Shown in pieces: positions 18,746 through 26,686 of a stretch of DNA of 64,000 nucleotides. The notes under the pieces were generated by a model. It was not told the origin of the DNA. It worked only from the letters and a program-made list of their open reading frames with translations, and made no database searches. Both the position numbers and the translations under genes were made by a program. The DNA is from Methanobacterium_C sp963845285 (GTDB lineage Archaea > Methanobacteriota > Methanobacteria > Methanobacteriales > Methanobacteriaceae): NCBI GenBank assembly GCA_963845285.1, contig CAWJRO010000006.1, positions 59,286 through 123,285 of the forward strand, read 5' to 3'. How positions within the stretch are numbered: the first letter of the stretch is position 1; each line of letters starts with the position of its first letter.

Positions 18746-18851
18746 GAGGTTGACCCATAATTATTAGTAACACATATAATTTTGCTTATTTTTGAATTTA
18801 AAGCGTTGTTTATCCTTATTTTTTGTAGATTTTGGATTATGGGTCAGCCTC
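18746..18851 (-). mobile_element. MITE-A copy 5
   Basis: Reverse orientation. Ends GAGGTTGACCCATAAT and ATTATGGGTCAGCCTC; same subgroup as copy 4. It lies between the DUF916-like gene and member 2 of the secreted array. Confidence 0.85.
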
Positions 18852-18923
18852 TTTACAAAAAAATAAAAGTTGAATATAATTTTTTTGTTTTCCAAGTTTT
18901 AGAATTAATTTTCCAAGGAAAAT

Positions 18924-19433
18924 TTAGGACGCTTCTTGGCAGTACTCATAAAATGTAGTATTATAATCTCCAGGCAACACTCCTAAAGGTAATGTCAGAG
19001 CAAATACGTTATTATGAGTACCATTAATAATTAAATCAGTATTCTCCGGAACTTTGTGAGCTATGCTAGTTCCATTAACAGGGACTGCCCATGTAGTAAA
19101 TTGACATACGGGGCTTCCCGACCCATAATACAATATAATTGATTGGTTAATTGTTTCAGGGCCAGAAAAAGGTTCAGGCACGCAAAAGTAAGTTGCTATG
19201 GGTACGTTGGAATCATCAGTAGTAGTAGTAATGCTACTAAGTCCTGCAGCAACACCTGGAGTTAAATTACCCCATGTCATAAAATTAGGATTCACATCTA
19301 TCCCAATATAAGGCTGAACATTACAACCCACACTAACAGACTGATTACCAGCAGAAGCAGCACTCACAGGAAAAACACCCACAAACACCACAAACAATAA
19401 CAATAATACATTTAAATCTCTTTTAAATCCCAA
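18924..19433 (-). CDS. Secreted protein of the tandem family (member 2)
   Basis: 169 residues. The signal peptide VLLLLFVVFVGVFPVSAASA is followed by GNQSVSVGCNVQPYIGIDV, a TWGNLTPG segment, PEPFSGPETINQSI, a WAVPVNG segment, and the C-terminal LPGDYNTTFYEYCQEAS. Two conserved cysteines, one near each end of the mature chain, could form a disulfide. The start is TTG (19433), placed by GGTGGTG eleven bases upstream and by the identical arrangement in members 3 and 4. Predicted beta-rich surface protein; function unknown. Confidence 0.7.
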   Translation of the reverse strand: MGFKRDLNVLLLLFVVFVGVFPVSAASAGNQSVSVGCNVQPYIGIDVNPNFMTWGNLTPGVAAGLSSITTTTDDSNVPIATYFCVPEPFSGPETINQSIILYYGSGSPVCQFTTWAVPVNGTSIAHKVPENTDLIINGTHNNVFALTLPLGVLPGDYNTTFYEYCQEAS

Positions 19434-19448
19434 TTAAACACCACCAAC

Positions 19449-19979
19449 TTAAGTACCAGTATAAGCCTCACAATAATTATACAGTGTAGTACTATAATTA
19501 CCAGGAAGCACACCAGAAGGTAATTCTATATAAAATGCTCCGTACAGCGTACCATTTATACATGTCTGATTAACAAATGTAGACACCTCGTTATAATAAG
19601 CGTGATTAACTCCATTAACAGGAACCGTCCAATTTTTCAAGATCAAAATAGGAGTTCCCAGTCCCACTCCCCAATAACCTACAATCGACTGATTAAGTGT
19701 TTCAGGACCCGAAAAAGGTTCAGGTATATAAGAATAGAGATTTATGGGTACATTAGAATCATCAGTACAACCCCACTTACTAGAATATACACGACCAGTA
19801 CCTGGAGTTAAATTGCCCCATGTAATCGAATTAGTATCCATATCTATCCCAATATAAGGCTGAACATTACAACCCACACTAACAGACTGATTACCAGCAG
19901 AAGCAGCACTCACAGGAAAAACACCCACAAACACCACAAACAATAACAATAATACATTTAAATCTCTTTTAAATCTCAA
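19449..19979 (-). CDS. Secreted protein of the tandem family (member 3)
   Basis: 176 residues from a TTG at 19979. GGTGGTG lies upstream with the same spacing as in member 2, so the longer reading back to 20027 is rejected. The signal peptide and first ~35 mature residues are almost identical to members 2 and 4 even at the DNA level, while the middle differs. Shared motifs are QPYIGIDM, TWGNLTPG, TDDSNVPI, PEPFSGPET, WTVPVNG and LPGNYSTTLYNYCEAYTGT. Only 15 bp separate it from member 2, so the array is probably one operon. Confidence 0.7.
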   Translation of the reverse strand: MRFKRDLNVLLLLFVVFVGVFPVSAASAGNQSVSVGCNVQPYIGIDMDTNSITWGNLTPGTGRVYSSKWGCTDDSNVPINLYSYIPEPFSGPETLNQSIVGYWGVGLGTPILILKNWTVPVNGVNHAYYNEVSTFVNQTCINGTLYGAFYIELPSGVLPGNYSTTLYNYCEAYTGT

Positions 19980-19995
19980 ATTAAACACCACCAAC

Positions 19996-20511
19996 TTAAG
20001 TACCAGTATAAGCCTCACAATAATCATAAAACACAGTACTATAGTTACCTGGAAACACTCCTAAAGGCACTGTAAAAGTGAGAGTTAGCCCACTAACAGT
20101 ATCACCAACTGAAACTAAAGAGCCTTGATAATATAAAGTTCTCTTTCCTGTACTAGGATCAGGAGCCGACCAATTCTTATAACCCACCTCAGGACTTCCA
20201 GAACCCCAGTACTTTACAATCGATTGGTTAATTGTTTCAGGACCCGAAAAAGGCTCAGGCATATAAACATACATGGAGATAGGCACATTAGAATAATCCG
20301 TTACACTATAGTTACTAGAGGTTAACTGTTTACCACATGTTACATTACCCCATGTAAGCGAATTAGGATTCACATCCATCCCAATATAAGGTTGAACATT
20401 ACAACCCACACTAACAGACTGATTACCAGCAGAAGCAGCACTCACAGGAAAAACACCCATAAAAACCACAAAAACCAGCAATAATACATTTAAATCTCTT
20501 TTAAATCTCAA
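19996..20511 (-). CDS. Secreted protein of the tandem family (member 4)
   Basis: 171 residues from TTG 20511; a longer upstream reading to 20595 overlaps member 5 and lacks a ribosome-binding site. It has a signal peptide (VLLLVFVVFMGVFPVSAASA), QPYIGMDVNPNSLTWG, PEPFSGPETINQSIVKYWG, a NWSAPDPS segment in place of the usual VPVNG, and ends FPGNYSTVFYDYCEAYTGT. The last residues match member 3. Predicted secreted beta-sandwich; function unknown. Confidence 0.7.
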   Translation of the reverse strand: MRFKRDLNVLLLVFVVFMGVFPVSAASAGNQSVSVGCNVQPYIGMDVNPNSLTWGNVTCGKQLTSSNYSVTDYSNVPISMYVYMPEPFSGPETINQSIVKYWGSGSPEVGYKNWSAPDPSTGKRTLYYQGSLVSVGDTVSGLTLTFTVPLGVFPGNYSTVFYDYCEAYTGT

Positions 20512-20527
20512 ATTAAACACCACCAAA

Positions 20528-21031
20528 TTAATTATTAGTATAAGCCTCACAATAATTGTACAGTGTAGTATTATAGTTACCAGGAAGCACACCAAAAGGT
20601 AACTTTATACCAAATGATTCGCTCGCAACACCATTAACAAGTTCTACGGGACTGCCTGCGTCATAAGCGTAGCTAGTTCCATTAACAGGAACCGTACAAT
20701 TTTGCAACCACAAAACGGGGGTTCCAGTTCCCCAATTTTCAATACATGACTGGTTAACTGTTTCAGGACCCGAAAAAGGCTCAGGCATATAAGTATAAAC
20801 ATTTATTGGTACATTAGAATTATCAATACAGAGAGAAATACTGGATATTGATCGAACCTCTGGAGTTACATTGCCCCATGTAACTGAATTAGGATTCACA
20901 TTTAGCCCAATATAAGGCTGAACATTACAACCCACATTAACAGACTGATTACCAGCAGAAGCAGCACTCACAGGAAAAACACAGATAAGCATTGCACAAG
21001 CGAAGAGTAATACATTTAAATCAAATTTCAT
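20528..21031 (-). CDS. Secreted protein of the tandem family (member 5)
   Basis: 167 residues from ATG 21031 (MKFDLNVLLFACAML); the upstream ATGs at 21076/21073 would add a hydrophilic stretch in front of the signal peptide. It keeps NQSVNVGCNVQPYIGLNV, TWGNVTPE, PEPFSGPETVNQSC, CTVPVNGTSYAY and LPGNYNTTLYNYCEAYTNN. It has extra cysteines (in SLCIDNSN, NQSCIENWG and LQNCTVP) compared with the others, so more disulfides are possible. Confidence 0.7.
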   Translation of the reverse strand: MKFDLNVLLFACAMLICVFPVSAASAGNQSVNVGCNVQPYIGLNVNPNSVTWGNVTPEVRSISSISLCIDNSNVPINVYTYMPEPFSGPETVNQSCIENWGTGTPVLWLQNCTVPVNGTSYAYDAGSPVELVNGVASESFGIKLPFGVLPGNYNTTLYNYCEAYTNN

Positions 21032-21079
21032 AGTAAATTTCTCTTTATTTGTTAACTCTGACCAAAAATTCATCAAGTT

Positions 21080-21559
21080 TTAAACTGCCTGAGCATATTC
21101 ATAGATGGTACCTGCGTAACTTCCAGGTAGTGTACTATATGGTATTGAAAGTCCGAAGTTCTGTGTCTTGTTCTGTTCACTGCCTGATGCTGTCCATTTA
21201 CTTGTAAGCTGTACATCAGAAGAATTGCTGAATGCTGTGAGTGCATCAGAATCAAGCGATGTTTTTAAAATACTTTGATCAAGTACAGTTGAGCCTGAAG
21301 TAAGTGGAGTGGATAATCTGGCCCAGACTCCTATGTTCACATTAGAATCATCGGTGAGTGTTCTTGTTTGAGTTGGTACAGCCAATCCCGGAGTAACGTT
21401 ACCGAAGTCTACTGTAGGATTATTAACGCTAATCCCAATATATTGAGGAACACTGAAAGTTGCAGTTATCGATTGATTAGTTGATGGTGTTGCTGTTACA
21501 GGAGAAAGTCCCACCAGAACTGTAGCAACTAAAAAAGCCACGATAATTTTATTTTCCAT
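21080..21559 (-). CDS. Secreted protein of the tandem family (member 6, array head)
   Basis: 159 residues with a signal peptide (MENKIIVAFLVATVLVGLS) and a strong AGGAGGAT ribosome-binding site. The domain pattern is VPQYIGISVNNPTVDFGNVT, TDDSNVNIGVWARL, LDQSIL and a C-terminal LPGSYAGTIYEYAQAV. It lacks the cysteines of members 2-5. It is the promoter-proximal gene, so it is probably the most highly expressed and may be the ancestral form. Its fold resembles simple bacterial and archaeal beta-sandwich surface proteins; function unknown. Confidence 0.7.
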   Translation of the reverse strand: MENKIIVAFLVATVLVGLSPVTATPSTNQSITATFSVPQYIGISVNNPTVDFGNVTPGLAVPTQTRTLTDDSNVNIGVWARLSTPLTSGSTVLDQSILKTSLDSDALTAFSNSSDVQLTSKWTASGSEQNKTQNFGLSIPYSTLPGSYAGTIYEYAQAV

Positions 21560-21799
21560 TTTTTTATCCTCCTTTAATTTAATGTTGGAATCTTTAGATC
21601 ACTGCAACATAAAGTAACCGTGAAACTTTTGTGATAAAACTCACCAAAGTGACTCCGCCAATTTACATGCACAAACTAAAAAGCATTTTTAAAGCATTAA
21701 ATACTTTAAGAAAAGTGAAACACTGATTTTAGATTAAATGCAAACCCTTTTATTATTGTGAAATATGAACACTAAAACAGGAGTATTAATGAAAGTAAC

Positions 21800-22645
21800 A
21801 TGCCAAAAAATTACAAACTCAAAGAATCAATAATGAATGTGCTGAAGAAAGGTGAGATGTCAAGGGGGAACCTGCTGAAGAATGTGCGGGATGCACTGGA
21901 AAACAGGGTGTCCGAGAGAACCTTCAATGAAGCTCTGATGACACTCCTAAAAGACAATGCAGTTGAAATCTCAGGCTACGATTTTTCGATTTATAAGGGT
22001 GTGAAAAGGGTACAGTCCATAAAAATGGACGGCTTGATCTTCAACCTGGTAACCGAAGATGACCCAATAAAAACAATTTCATCAGTGAAAAAACTGGGAA
22101 GTAATGACTGTGAAAAGATAGGTGAAGCTTACAAAGATTTAAAAAGAATGTTTAAAAAAAGGATGTATGAAATAAACACCAACGAGATAACAAAATGCAC
22201 TCATCTGAAGGAAACCCTGGACTTCCAGAAACTTCCAGAGATAATAAACCAGGAAAAACCTGAAGAACTCCTCAGGATGCACAGATACATGCAAAAGATC
22301 CTGTTCACAAACAAGCCCCTTAAATCCTCAAAAATTCAAAAATGGAAACAATATTTCAACTTACAGAATATCAATCAAATCAAAATGTTTTATTCCAGTT
22401 ACATTAAAGATGAGTATTTCAACACTGACGAGTTTCTACAGGACTTAGGATACTCAACAGGTCTTAACACCATTAACTACAATGTTCTCTTCTTAGAGAT
22501 AATCAAGTTTTTGAACATAACATCACCAAAGACAAAGGATAAGATCCTCTACAACCTGAAGATCTTTTTCTGCTACAACAACCAGAAGTCAAAAGATTCT
22601 ATAAAGAACATTTTAAAGTACATGGACTCCATGTTGGAATTTTAG
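21800..22645 (+). CDS. Winged-helix-like protein divergent from the secreted array
   Basis: 281 residues. Residues 1-65 (starting MPKNYKLKESIMNVLKKGEM and ending near AVEISGYDF) look like a winged helix-turn-helix. The rest is basic, helical and not recognised. It is transcribed away from the secreted array across a 240 bp gap, so it may regulate the array. The ribosome-binding site is poor for ATG 21800: a GGAG at 21780 fits better a 14-codon ORF starting at 21789, so a short leader peptide is possible. Not identified; DNA-binding role inferred. Confidence 0.5.
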   Translation: MPKNYKLKESIMNVLKKGEMSRGNLLKNVRDALENRVSERTFNEALMTLLKDNAVEISGYDFSIYKGVKRVQSIKMDGLIFNLVTEDDPIKTISSVKKLGSNDCEKIGEAYKDLKRMFKKRMYEINTNEITKCTHLKETLDFQKLPEIINQEKPEELLRMHRYMQKILFTNKPLKSSKIQKWKQYFNLQNINQIKMFYSSYIKDEYFNTDEFLQDLGYSTGLNTINYNVLFLEIIKFLNITSPKTKDKILYNLKIFFCYNNQKSKDSIKNILKYMDSMLEF

Positions 22646-22782
22646 ATTACATGACAAGTTCTCTTAAGACAAGTTCTTTTAAAATATTATATTTCACAGG
22701 GTAACTATGCTAAATTCTAAAATATTCTAAATTCTAAAATAACTTCTAAAATAACACCATTTAATTACAATGGTTTTTATAT

Positions 22783-22890
22783 GAGGCTGTCCCATAGTTC
22801 AGAAATTGCAAAAAAAATAAGGATAAATAAAGCTTTAAATCTAAAAATAAGCAACATTATACGTGTCAAAAGTGATTATGAGACATTCTC
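22783..22890 (+). mobile_element. MITE-A copy 6
   Basis: Ends GAGGCTGTCCCATAG and ATTATGAGACATTCTC. It lies 25 bp upstream of tiny membrane protein copy 2, so it could affect that gene's promoter. Confidence 0.85.
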
Positions 22891-22915
22891 ACTATAAAAA
22901 AAGAGGATGTTTAAA

Positions 22916-23008
22916 ATGAGTAAAACTAATGTTCAATCTTTAGTGGTTTTCATAGTGTTTGCAGTGGTATTTTTCTATGCCGTAACGTTCCTGCTGAAAT
23001 ATATCTAA
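22916..23008 (+). CDS. Tiny single-span membrane protein, copy 2
   Basis: A 30-residue ORF with GAGG nine bases upstream. After MSKTNVQS the chain is one hydrophobic helix (VVFIVFAVVFFYAVTFLL) ending KYI. It is homologous to 11805-11891. Both precede the PII-like and cbiS genes on the duplicated block. Function unknown. Confidence 0.65.
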   Translation: MSKTNVQSLVVFIVFAVVFFYAVTFLLKYI

Positions 23009-23121
23009 TTATTTTTAAATTTTCACCATTCTAAATTTTCAGTACTCTAACCATTCTATCTTTTATTCTATGTTTCACAGTTACAACTGTTAATTCGCTC
23101 TTCTTTTAGGATCTTCACTGT

Positions 23122-23436
23122 TTACAATGAACTTGATGATATGTACCTCAATGATGGTTGTATCTCACCTTCAAGGGCGTTTTCAACAGATTTTACGATG
23201 CTGTCAGCACGTTCTTTTTCCACAACGCCGTATATTAAAATTGCATCTCTTGAATGGCCTCTTAGCATGTCAATTGCAGATGGGATACTCCCTAATTGTA
23301 AAACCTTTCCAATCCTGTGGAGACATGCCCCCCTGGACTCCAAAATATAAAAACCAGTTATACCTGCATCTGTAAGGGCATTAACAGCCCTCACAAGATT
23401 TTTCATCTCAACAAAGACCTTAAAATGAATTTTCAT
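23122..23436 (-). CDS. PII-like small protein, paralogue 2
   Basis: 104 residues from ATG 23436, placed by GCGAGG just upstream; the longer reading to 23523 would run into cbiS. It starts MKIHFKVFVEM and keeps NALTDAGITGFYILESRG. Compared with paralogue 1 the middle is altered (GACLHRIGKVLQLG replaces ISPQDWKGF) and the C-terminal VPI motif is lost, so it may be partly decayed. It is divergent from cbiS, with only 56 bp between the start codons. Confidence 0.55.
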   Translation of the reverse strand: MKIHFKVFVEMKNLVRAVNALTDAGITGFYILESRGACLHRIGKVLQLGSIPSAIDMLRGHSRDAILIYGVVEKERADSIVKSVENALEGEIQPSLRYISSSSL

Positions 23437-23492
23437 ATAAACCTCGCCACATATTATTATATTGATGATATTAATAGTGTATTGGTGAGTAA

Positions 23493-24533
23493 ATGAAAAT
23501 CTGTATAAGTGACGCAACAGCAACTAAAGATCATGAAACATTCATAATCATTAGAAAGACAGGATTTAAGGTATTGAGCAGTTCAAATGGATTTAATGGT
23601 TTTAAAAATGTTAAATCTATAATAAATTACTTCCAGGGCCCTCTTGATAAATCCACACCTCCAGATCCAGAACTGCTACAGAAGATCATGAAAAAAATGG
23701 AAATACCCGGGCCCACCGCAGCCATTTTAAGTCATGATATGGATAAAATGGTGGATGTAACTGAGAATAATGTAACTGCCTTTGTAACAGCAAATTATAT
23801 GAGAAACAATCCCAAAAATGTTTCTACAGGTATAGTTGTGTTTGTTGATGAATATTTAAACAACAAAACACTTTTAAACCTGTTTAAAGCTACATCAGAT
23901 GCCAAACTTGCTGCGTTATGGGATCTCGGTGTGGTAAACTGTTTTTCATTCGATCCACTGGACTGCTCAGGTGATGATTCAATTTTAGTTGCCTGCAAAG
24001 GAGAAACGAAAGACAAAAACCTGCAGAGCGAAGTTGAACTCTACCAAATGGTTTCAAAATGTGTCAGGAAAGCCACAGTTGAATCTCTAAAAAAGCAGGG
24101 GCTTCCAAAGGATGTTTTGGGGTTCATGGAAGATGTTGGAGTCCGTGTTGAGGACCTTGTGGACGCCGGGATGGAGCTCATTGTTGAGGTCGAAAAAACA
24201 GAGGAAATACGGGAGAAACTTCGAAAACAGGTACTGAAATCCTTAGAAGATTTGAACGTTGTTGCATTTGTAGTTTCAGCCATAAGACTTGAAGAGGACT
24301 TTGAAAAGCACAGGATACGTGGTGTGAACGTTGACGACGATCCTGCCTATCTTTACTCAGATGAGGTCTTTGGACTGGCTGTTTCAAACCAGATAGCAGG
24401 TACCAAGGCCACTTTCAACTTCAAAAGGTATGATGAAGCCAAGCCAGGTATTTTAAGCACCCTAGGACCCATGCTCGACGATGTGTTTGCAGGGATCATT
24501 GCAGGCTGTACATCCAAAATATTTGAGGAATGA
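23493..24533 (+). CDS. cbiS: CbiS: adenosylcobinamide amidohydrolase + alpha-ribazole phosphatase fusion
   Basis: 346 residues with two domains. The N-terminal part (about 1-175) resembles CbiZ, which cleaves the aminopropanol side chain from adenosylcobinamide to allow salvage; NNVTAFVTANYMRNN and SDAKLAALWDLGV are the visible family motifs. The C-terminal part (about 195-346) is the CobZ/PgpA-like alpha-ribazole-5'-phosphate phosphatase with KPGILSTLGPMLDDVFAG. CbiS fusions of this type are known from Methanopyrus. cobS follows 67 bp downstream, so corrinoid salvage and the last assembly steps are paired. A degenerate duplicate lies at 12809-13659. Confidence 0.85.
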   Translation: MKICISDATATKDHETFIIIRKTGFKVLSSSNGFNGFKNVKSIINYFQGPLDKSTPPDPELLQKIMKKMEIPGPTAAILSHDMDKMVDVTENNVTAFVTANYMRNNPKNVSTGIVVFVDEYLNNKTLLNLFKATSDAKLAALWDLGVVNCFSFDPLDCSGDDSILVACKGETKDKNLQSEVELYQMVSKCVRKATVESLKKQGLPKDVLGFMEDVGVRVEDLVDAGMELIVEVEKTEEIREKLRKQVLKSLEDLNVVAFVVSAIRLEEDFEKHRIRGVNVDDDPAYLYSDEVFGLAVSNQIAGTKATFNFKRYDEAKPGILSTLGPMLDDVFAGIIAGCTSKIFEE

Positions 24534-24600
24534 ACGATAAAAAAACGAAGGAAAAAAAGGGAATTACAAAAAGTAGATAACTGGAGTACGGGGCTTGAAA

Positions 24601-25407
24601 ATGCCAGAAGAAAAAACTGATAAAAGTAACGATCAAACTAACGATCAAAAAAGTGGTTTTAGAAGGTTCAAAGGAATTGTAGGGCTTGTAACCTTCTCAA
24701 CCATTTTACCCATAAATATTTACACGAGCATTGAAGAAATGGCAGAGTTCACGTGGTTCTGGCCCGTAATTGGAGGTTTCATTGGAATAGTTACAGGTGC
24801 GGTTGGTTTCCTTGTTCTCGATGTAATCCATGTTCCCCAACTTATTGCAGCAGCCCTTGTTTACAGTTTTGCAATATGGTTCACAGGTTTCCACCACCTT
24901 GACGGGCTAATGGACCTTGGCGATGCCATGATGGTGCATGGAACACCTGAAAAAAAGATAACCGTAATGAGGGACACAAACATTGGAACCGGTGGGATTG
25001 CTTACCTCTCAATGGTTGCACTTTTAAGCTTTGCAGCCATAGGATCTGCTCCGGTAGCAGAGATATTTTATATTCTTGTCATATCTGAAATAGCTGCAAA
25101 AATGGGTATAGCAACATGTGCAACGCTTTCAAATCCGTTTCCCAATGGTACTGGTAGATTTTTTATAGATGCAATGAACATAAAGTTATTTGTATTCTCA
25201 TTTATTGTAGCACTTTCAATTGGATTTTTAGCCTTCAACCTCATAGGAGTGCTCGGAGTAATTGGAGGATCAATTGGTGGAGCTTTTATTGCAATAGTAG
25301 TACGTAAAAACCTTAAATGGGCAACAGGAGATGTTCTTGGTGCTTCAAACGAGTTTTCAAGGATGCTGTCCCTTGTTGTGATGGTATCGATTTTAGCAAT
25401 TGTTTAA
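24601..25407 (+). CDS. cobS: Adenosylcobinamide-GDP ribazoletransferase (cobalamin synthase)
   Basis: 268 residues, an integral membrane enzyme joining AdoCbi-GDP and alpha-ribazole (phosphate) to make adenosylcobalamin (phosphate). Hydrophobic segments alternate with the catalytic loop FHHLDGLMDLGDAMM near residue 100 and RDTNIGTGGIA near 125. The ATG at 24601 has GGGG seven bases upstream; an in-frame TTG at 24595 is less likely. It completes the pathway with CbiS (upstream) and CobY (46902-47504). Confidence 0.95.
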   Translation: MPEEKTDKSNDQTNDQKSGFRRFKGIVGLVTFSTILPINIYTSIEEMAEFTWFWPVIGGFIGIVTGAVGFLVLDVIHVPQLIAAALVYSFAIWFTGFHHLDGLMDLGDAMMVHGTPEKKITVMRDTNIGTGGIAYLSMVALLSFAAIGSAPVAEIFYILVISEIAAKMGIATCATLSNPFPNGTGRFFIDAMNIKLFVFSFIVALSIGFLAFNLIGVLGVIGGSIGGAFIAIVVRKNLKWATGDVLGASNEFSRMLSLVVMVSILAIV

Positions 25408-25568
25408 AGCAATACCAAGATACATGAAAAGCTTGGAATCTTAAACTGATTTAATAAAAACAGTAAATAAATGAATTTAACCAAAAAATCCATGAATTTT
25501 ATGTTTAGAAAATAAAATGTTTAGAAATTTTAGATTTACTTTTTAGATAATTATTAGCTGGTAAAATA

Positions 25569-26105
25569 ATGAAAGTTAACGTTTTAAGACTTGATCACAG
25601 AAGAGGTAGAGATGCAAGGATAACAACACATGTATGTCTCACAGCAAGAGCTTTCGGGGCATCAAAAGTAATTATAAGTGGAGGTGAAGATAAAAATCTT
25701 ATGGAAAGCGTGAGGGATGTTGCAAAAAGATGGGGAGGATGTTTTGAAGTTGAATACTCCAAAGACTGGGAAAACCTGATTGAAGAATGGAAAACAGCAG
25801 GTGGTGAGATAGTCCACCTAACCATGTACGGAGAACCAGTTCAGGAAGTTACAAAGAAAATAAGGGAATCTCCAAATGACAAGCTCATAGTGGTTGGAGG
25901 TGCAAAGGTTCCAACCGAAGTTTATGAAGAGGCAGAGTGGAATGTATCCGTGACAGCACAACCCCATTCAGAAGTTGCAGCCCTAGCTATCTTCCTTCAC
26001 ACATTATTTGAGGGAAAAGAATATGACCTGGACTTTGAAGGAGGTAAACTCGAAGTATTACCAACAGCCCATGGTAAAAGGATTTTAACAAAGGATAAAC
26101 AATGA
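25569..26105 (+). CDS. trm56: tRNA (cytidine(56)-2'-O)-methyltransferase
   Basis: A 178-residue archaeal SPOUT methyltransferase that methylates the ribose of C56 in the T-loop of tRNA. It begins VLRLDHRRGRDARITTHVCL and carries VHLTMYGEPV and the knot segment KLIVVGGAKVPTEVYEEA. The length matches the short Trm56 form without extra domains. It stands alone, 160 bp after cobS. Confidence 0.9.
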   Translation: MKVNVLRLDHRRGRDARITTHVCLTARAFGASKVIISGGEDKNLMESVRDVAKRWGGCFEVEYSKDWENLIEEWKTAGGEIVHLTMYGEPVQEVTKKIRESPNDKLIVVGGAKVPTEVYEEAEWNVSVTAQPHSEVAALAIFLHTLFEGKEYDLDFEGGKLEVLPTAHGKRILTKDKQ

Positions 26106-26686
26106 TACCCATAAACAAACTATTTTTATGGGTTTAATTTCAGTTTGAAGTAAATTTTAAACTTTTTTTAACTTTTTAGTTTTTCCATTTGAGTTCCATT
26201 TTAAGTCCAATAATTGATTTCAATGTCCCCTATTTCAATGTCCTAAATTTTTATGGTTCATTTTCAGTCATTTCAATTATTTATTTTCAGTCATTCAGTC
26301 AAATATTAAATTATAATCTTTTTTTGTTATAAGAGGGTGTCTCATGATTACTTTTAAAATATGTAATTTTGCTTATTTTCGAGTTTAAAACCTTATTTCT
26401 CCTTATTTTTTTGCAGATTTTGAATTATGAGACAACCTCATAACTTCAATCCACTTTATTTAATCCACTTTAATCCGTATAATCTTGTCATCACCAATTT
26501 TAGGCATTCCTCTACCGCCCCTGTTACTTGTGCAAATGTAAGTAAAACAGATGAATAACTAAATGGATTAGTTCACAAAGAAGAGGCAAATAAATAAAGG
26601 ATTACAAGCTTAAACTAGTAATAGATAAATAGCATCATAATATCCTTAGAGCCAGCTTGAAGTAGAATAGTAGGAGTGTGTAATGG
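26106..26686. other. Intergenic stretch with one MITE-A copy
   Basis: About 580 bp between trm56 and upp. Besides MITE-A copy 7 I see short imperfect direct repeats of TTTCAATGTCC and TTTTCAGTCATT near 26220-26300, and an AT-rich upp promoter region. No gene is recognisable. Confidence 0.5.
26333..26439 (-). mobile_element. MITE-A copy 7
   Basis: Reverse orientation. Ends GAGGGTGTCTCATGA and AATTATGAGACAACCTC; it shares TTATTTTTTTGCAGATTTTG with copy 3. Confidence 0.85.
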
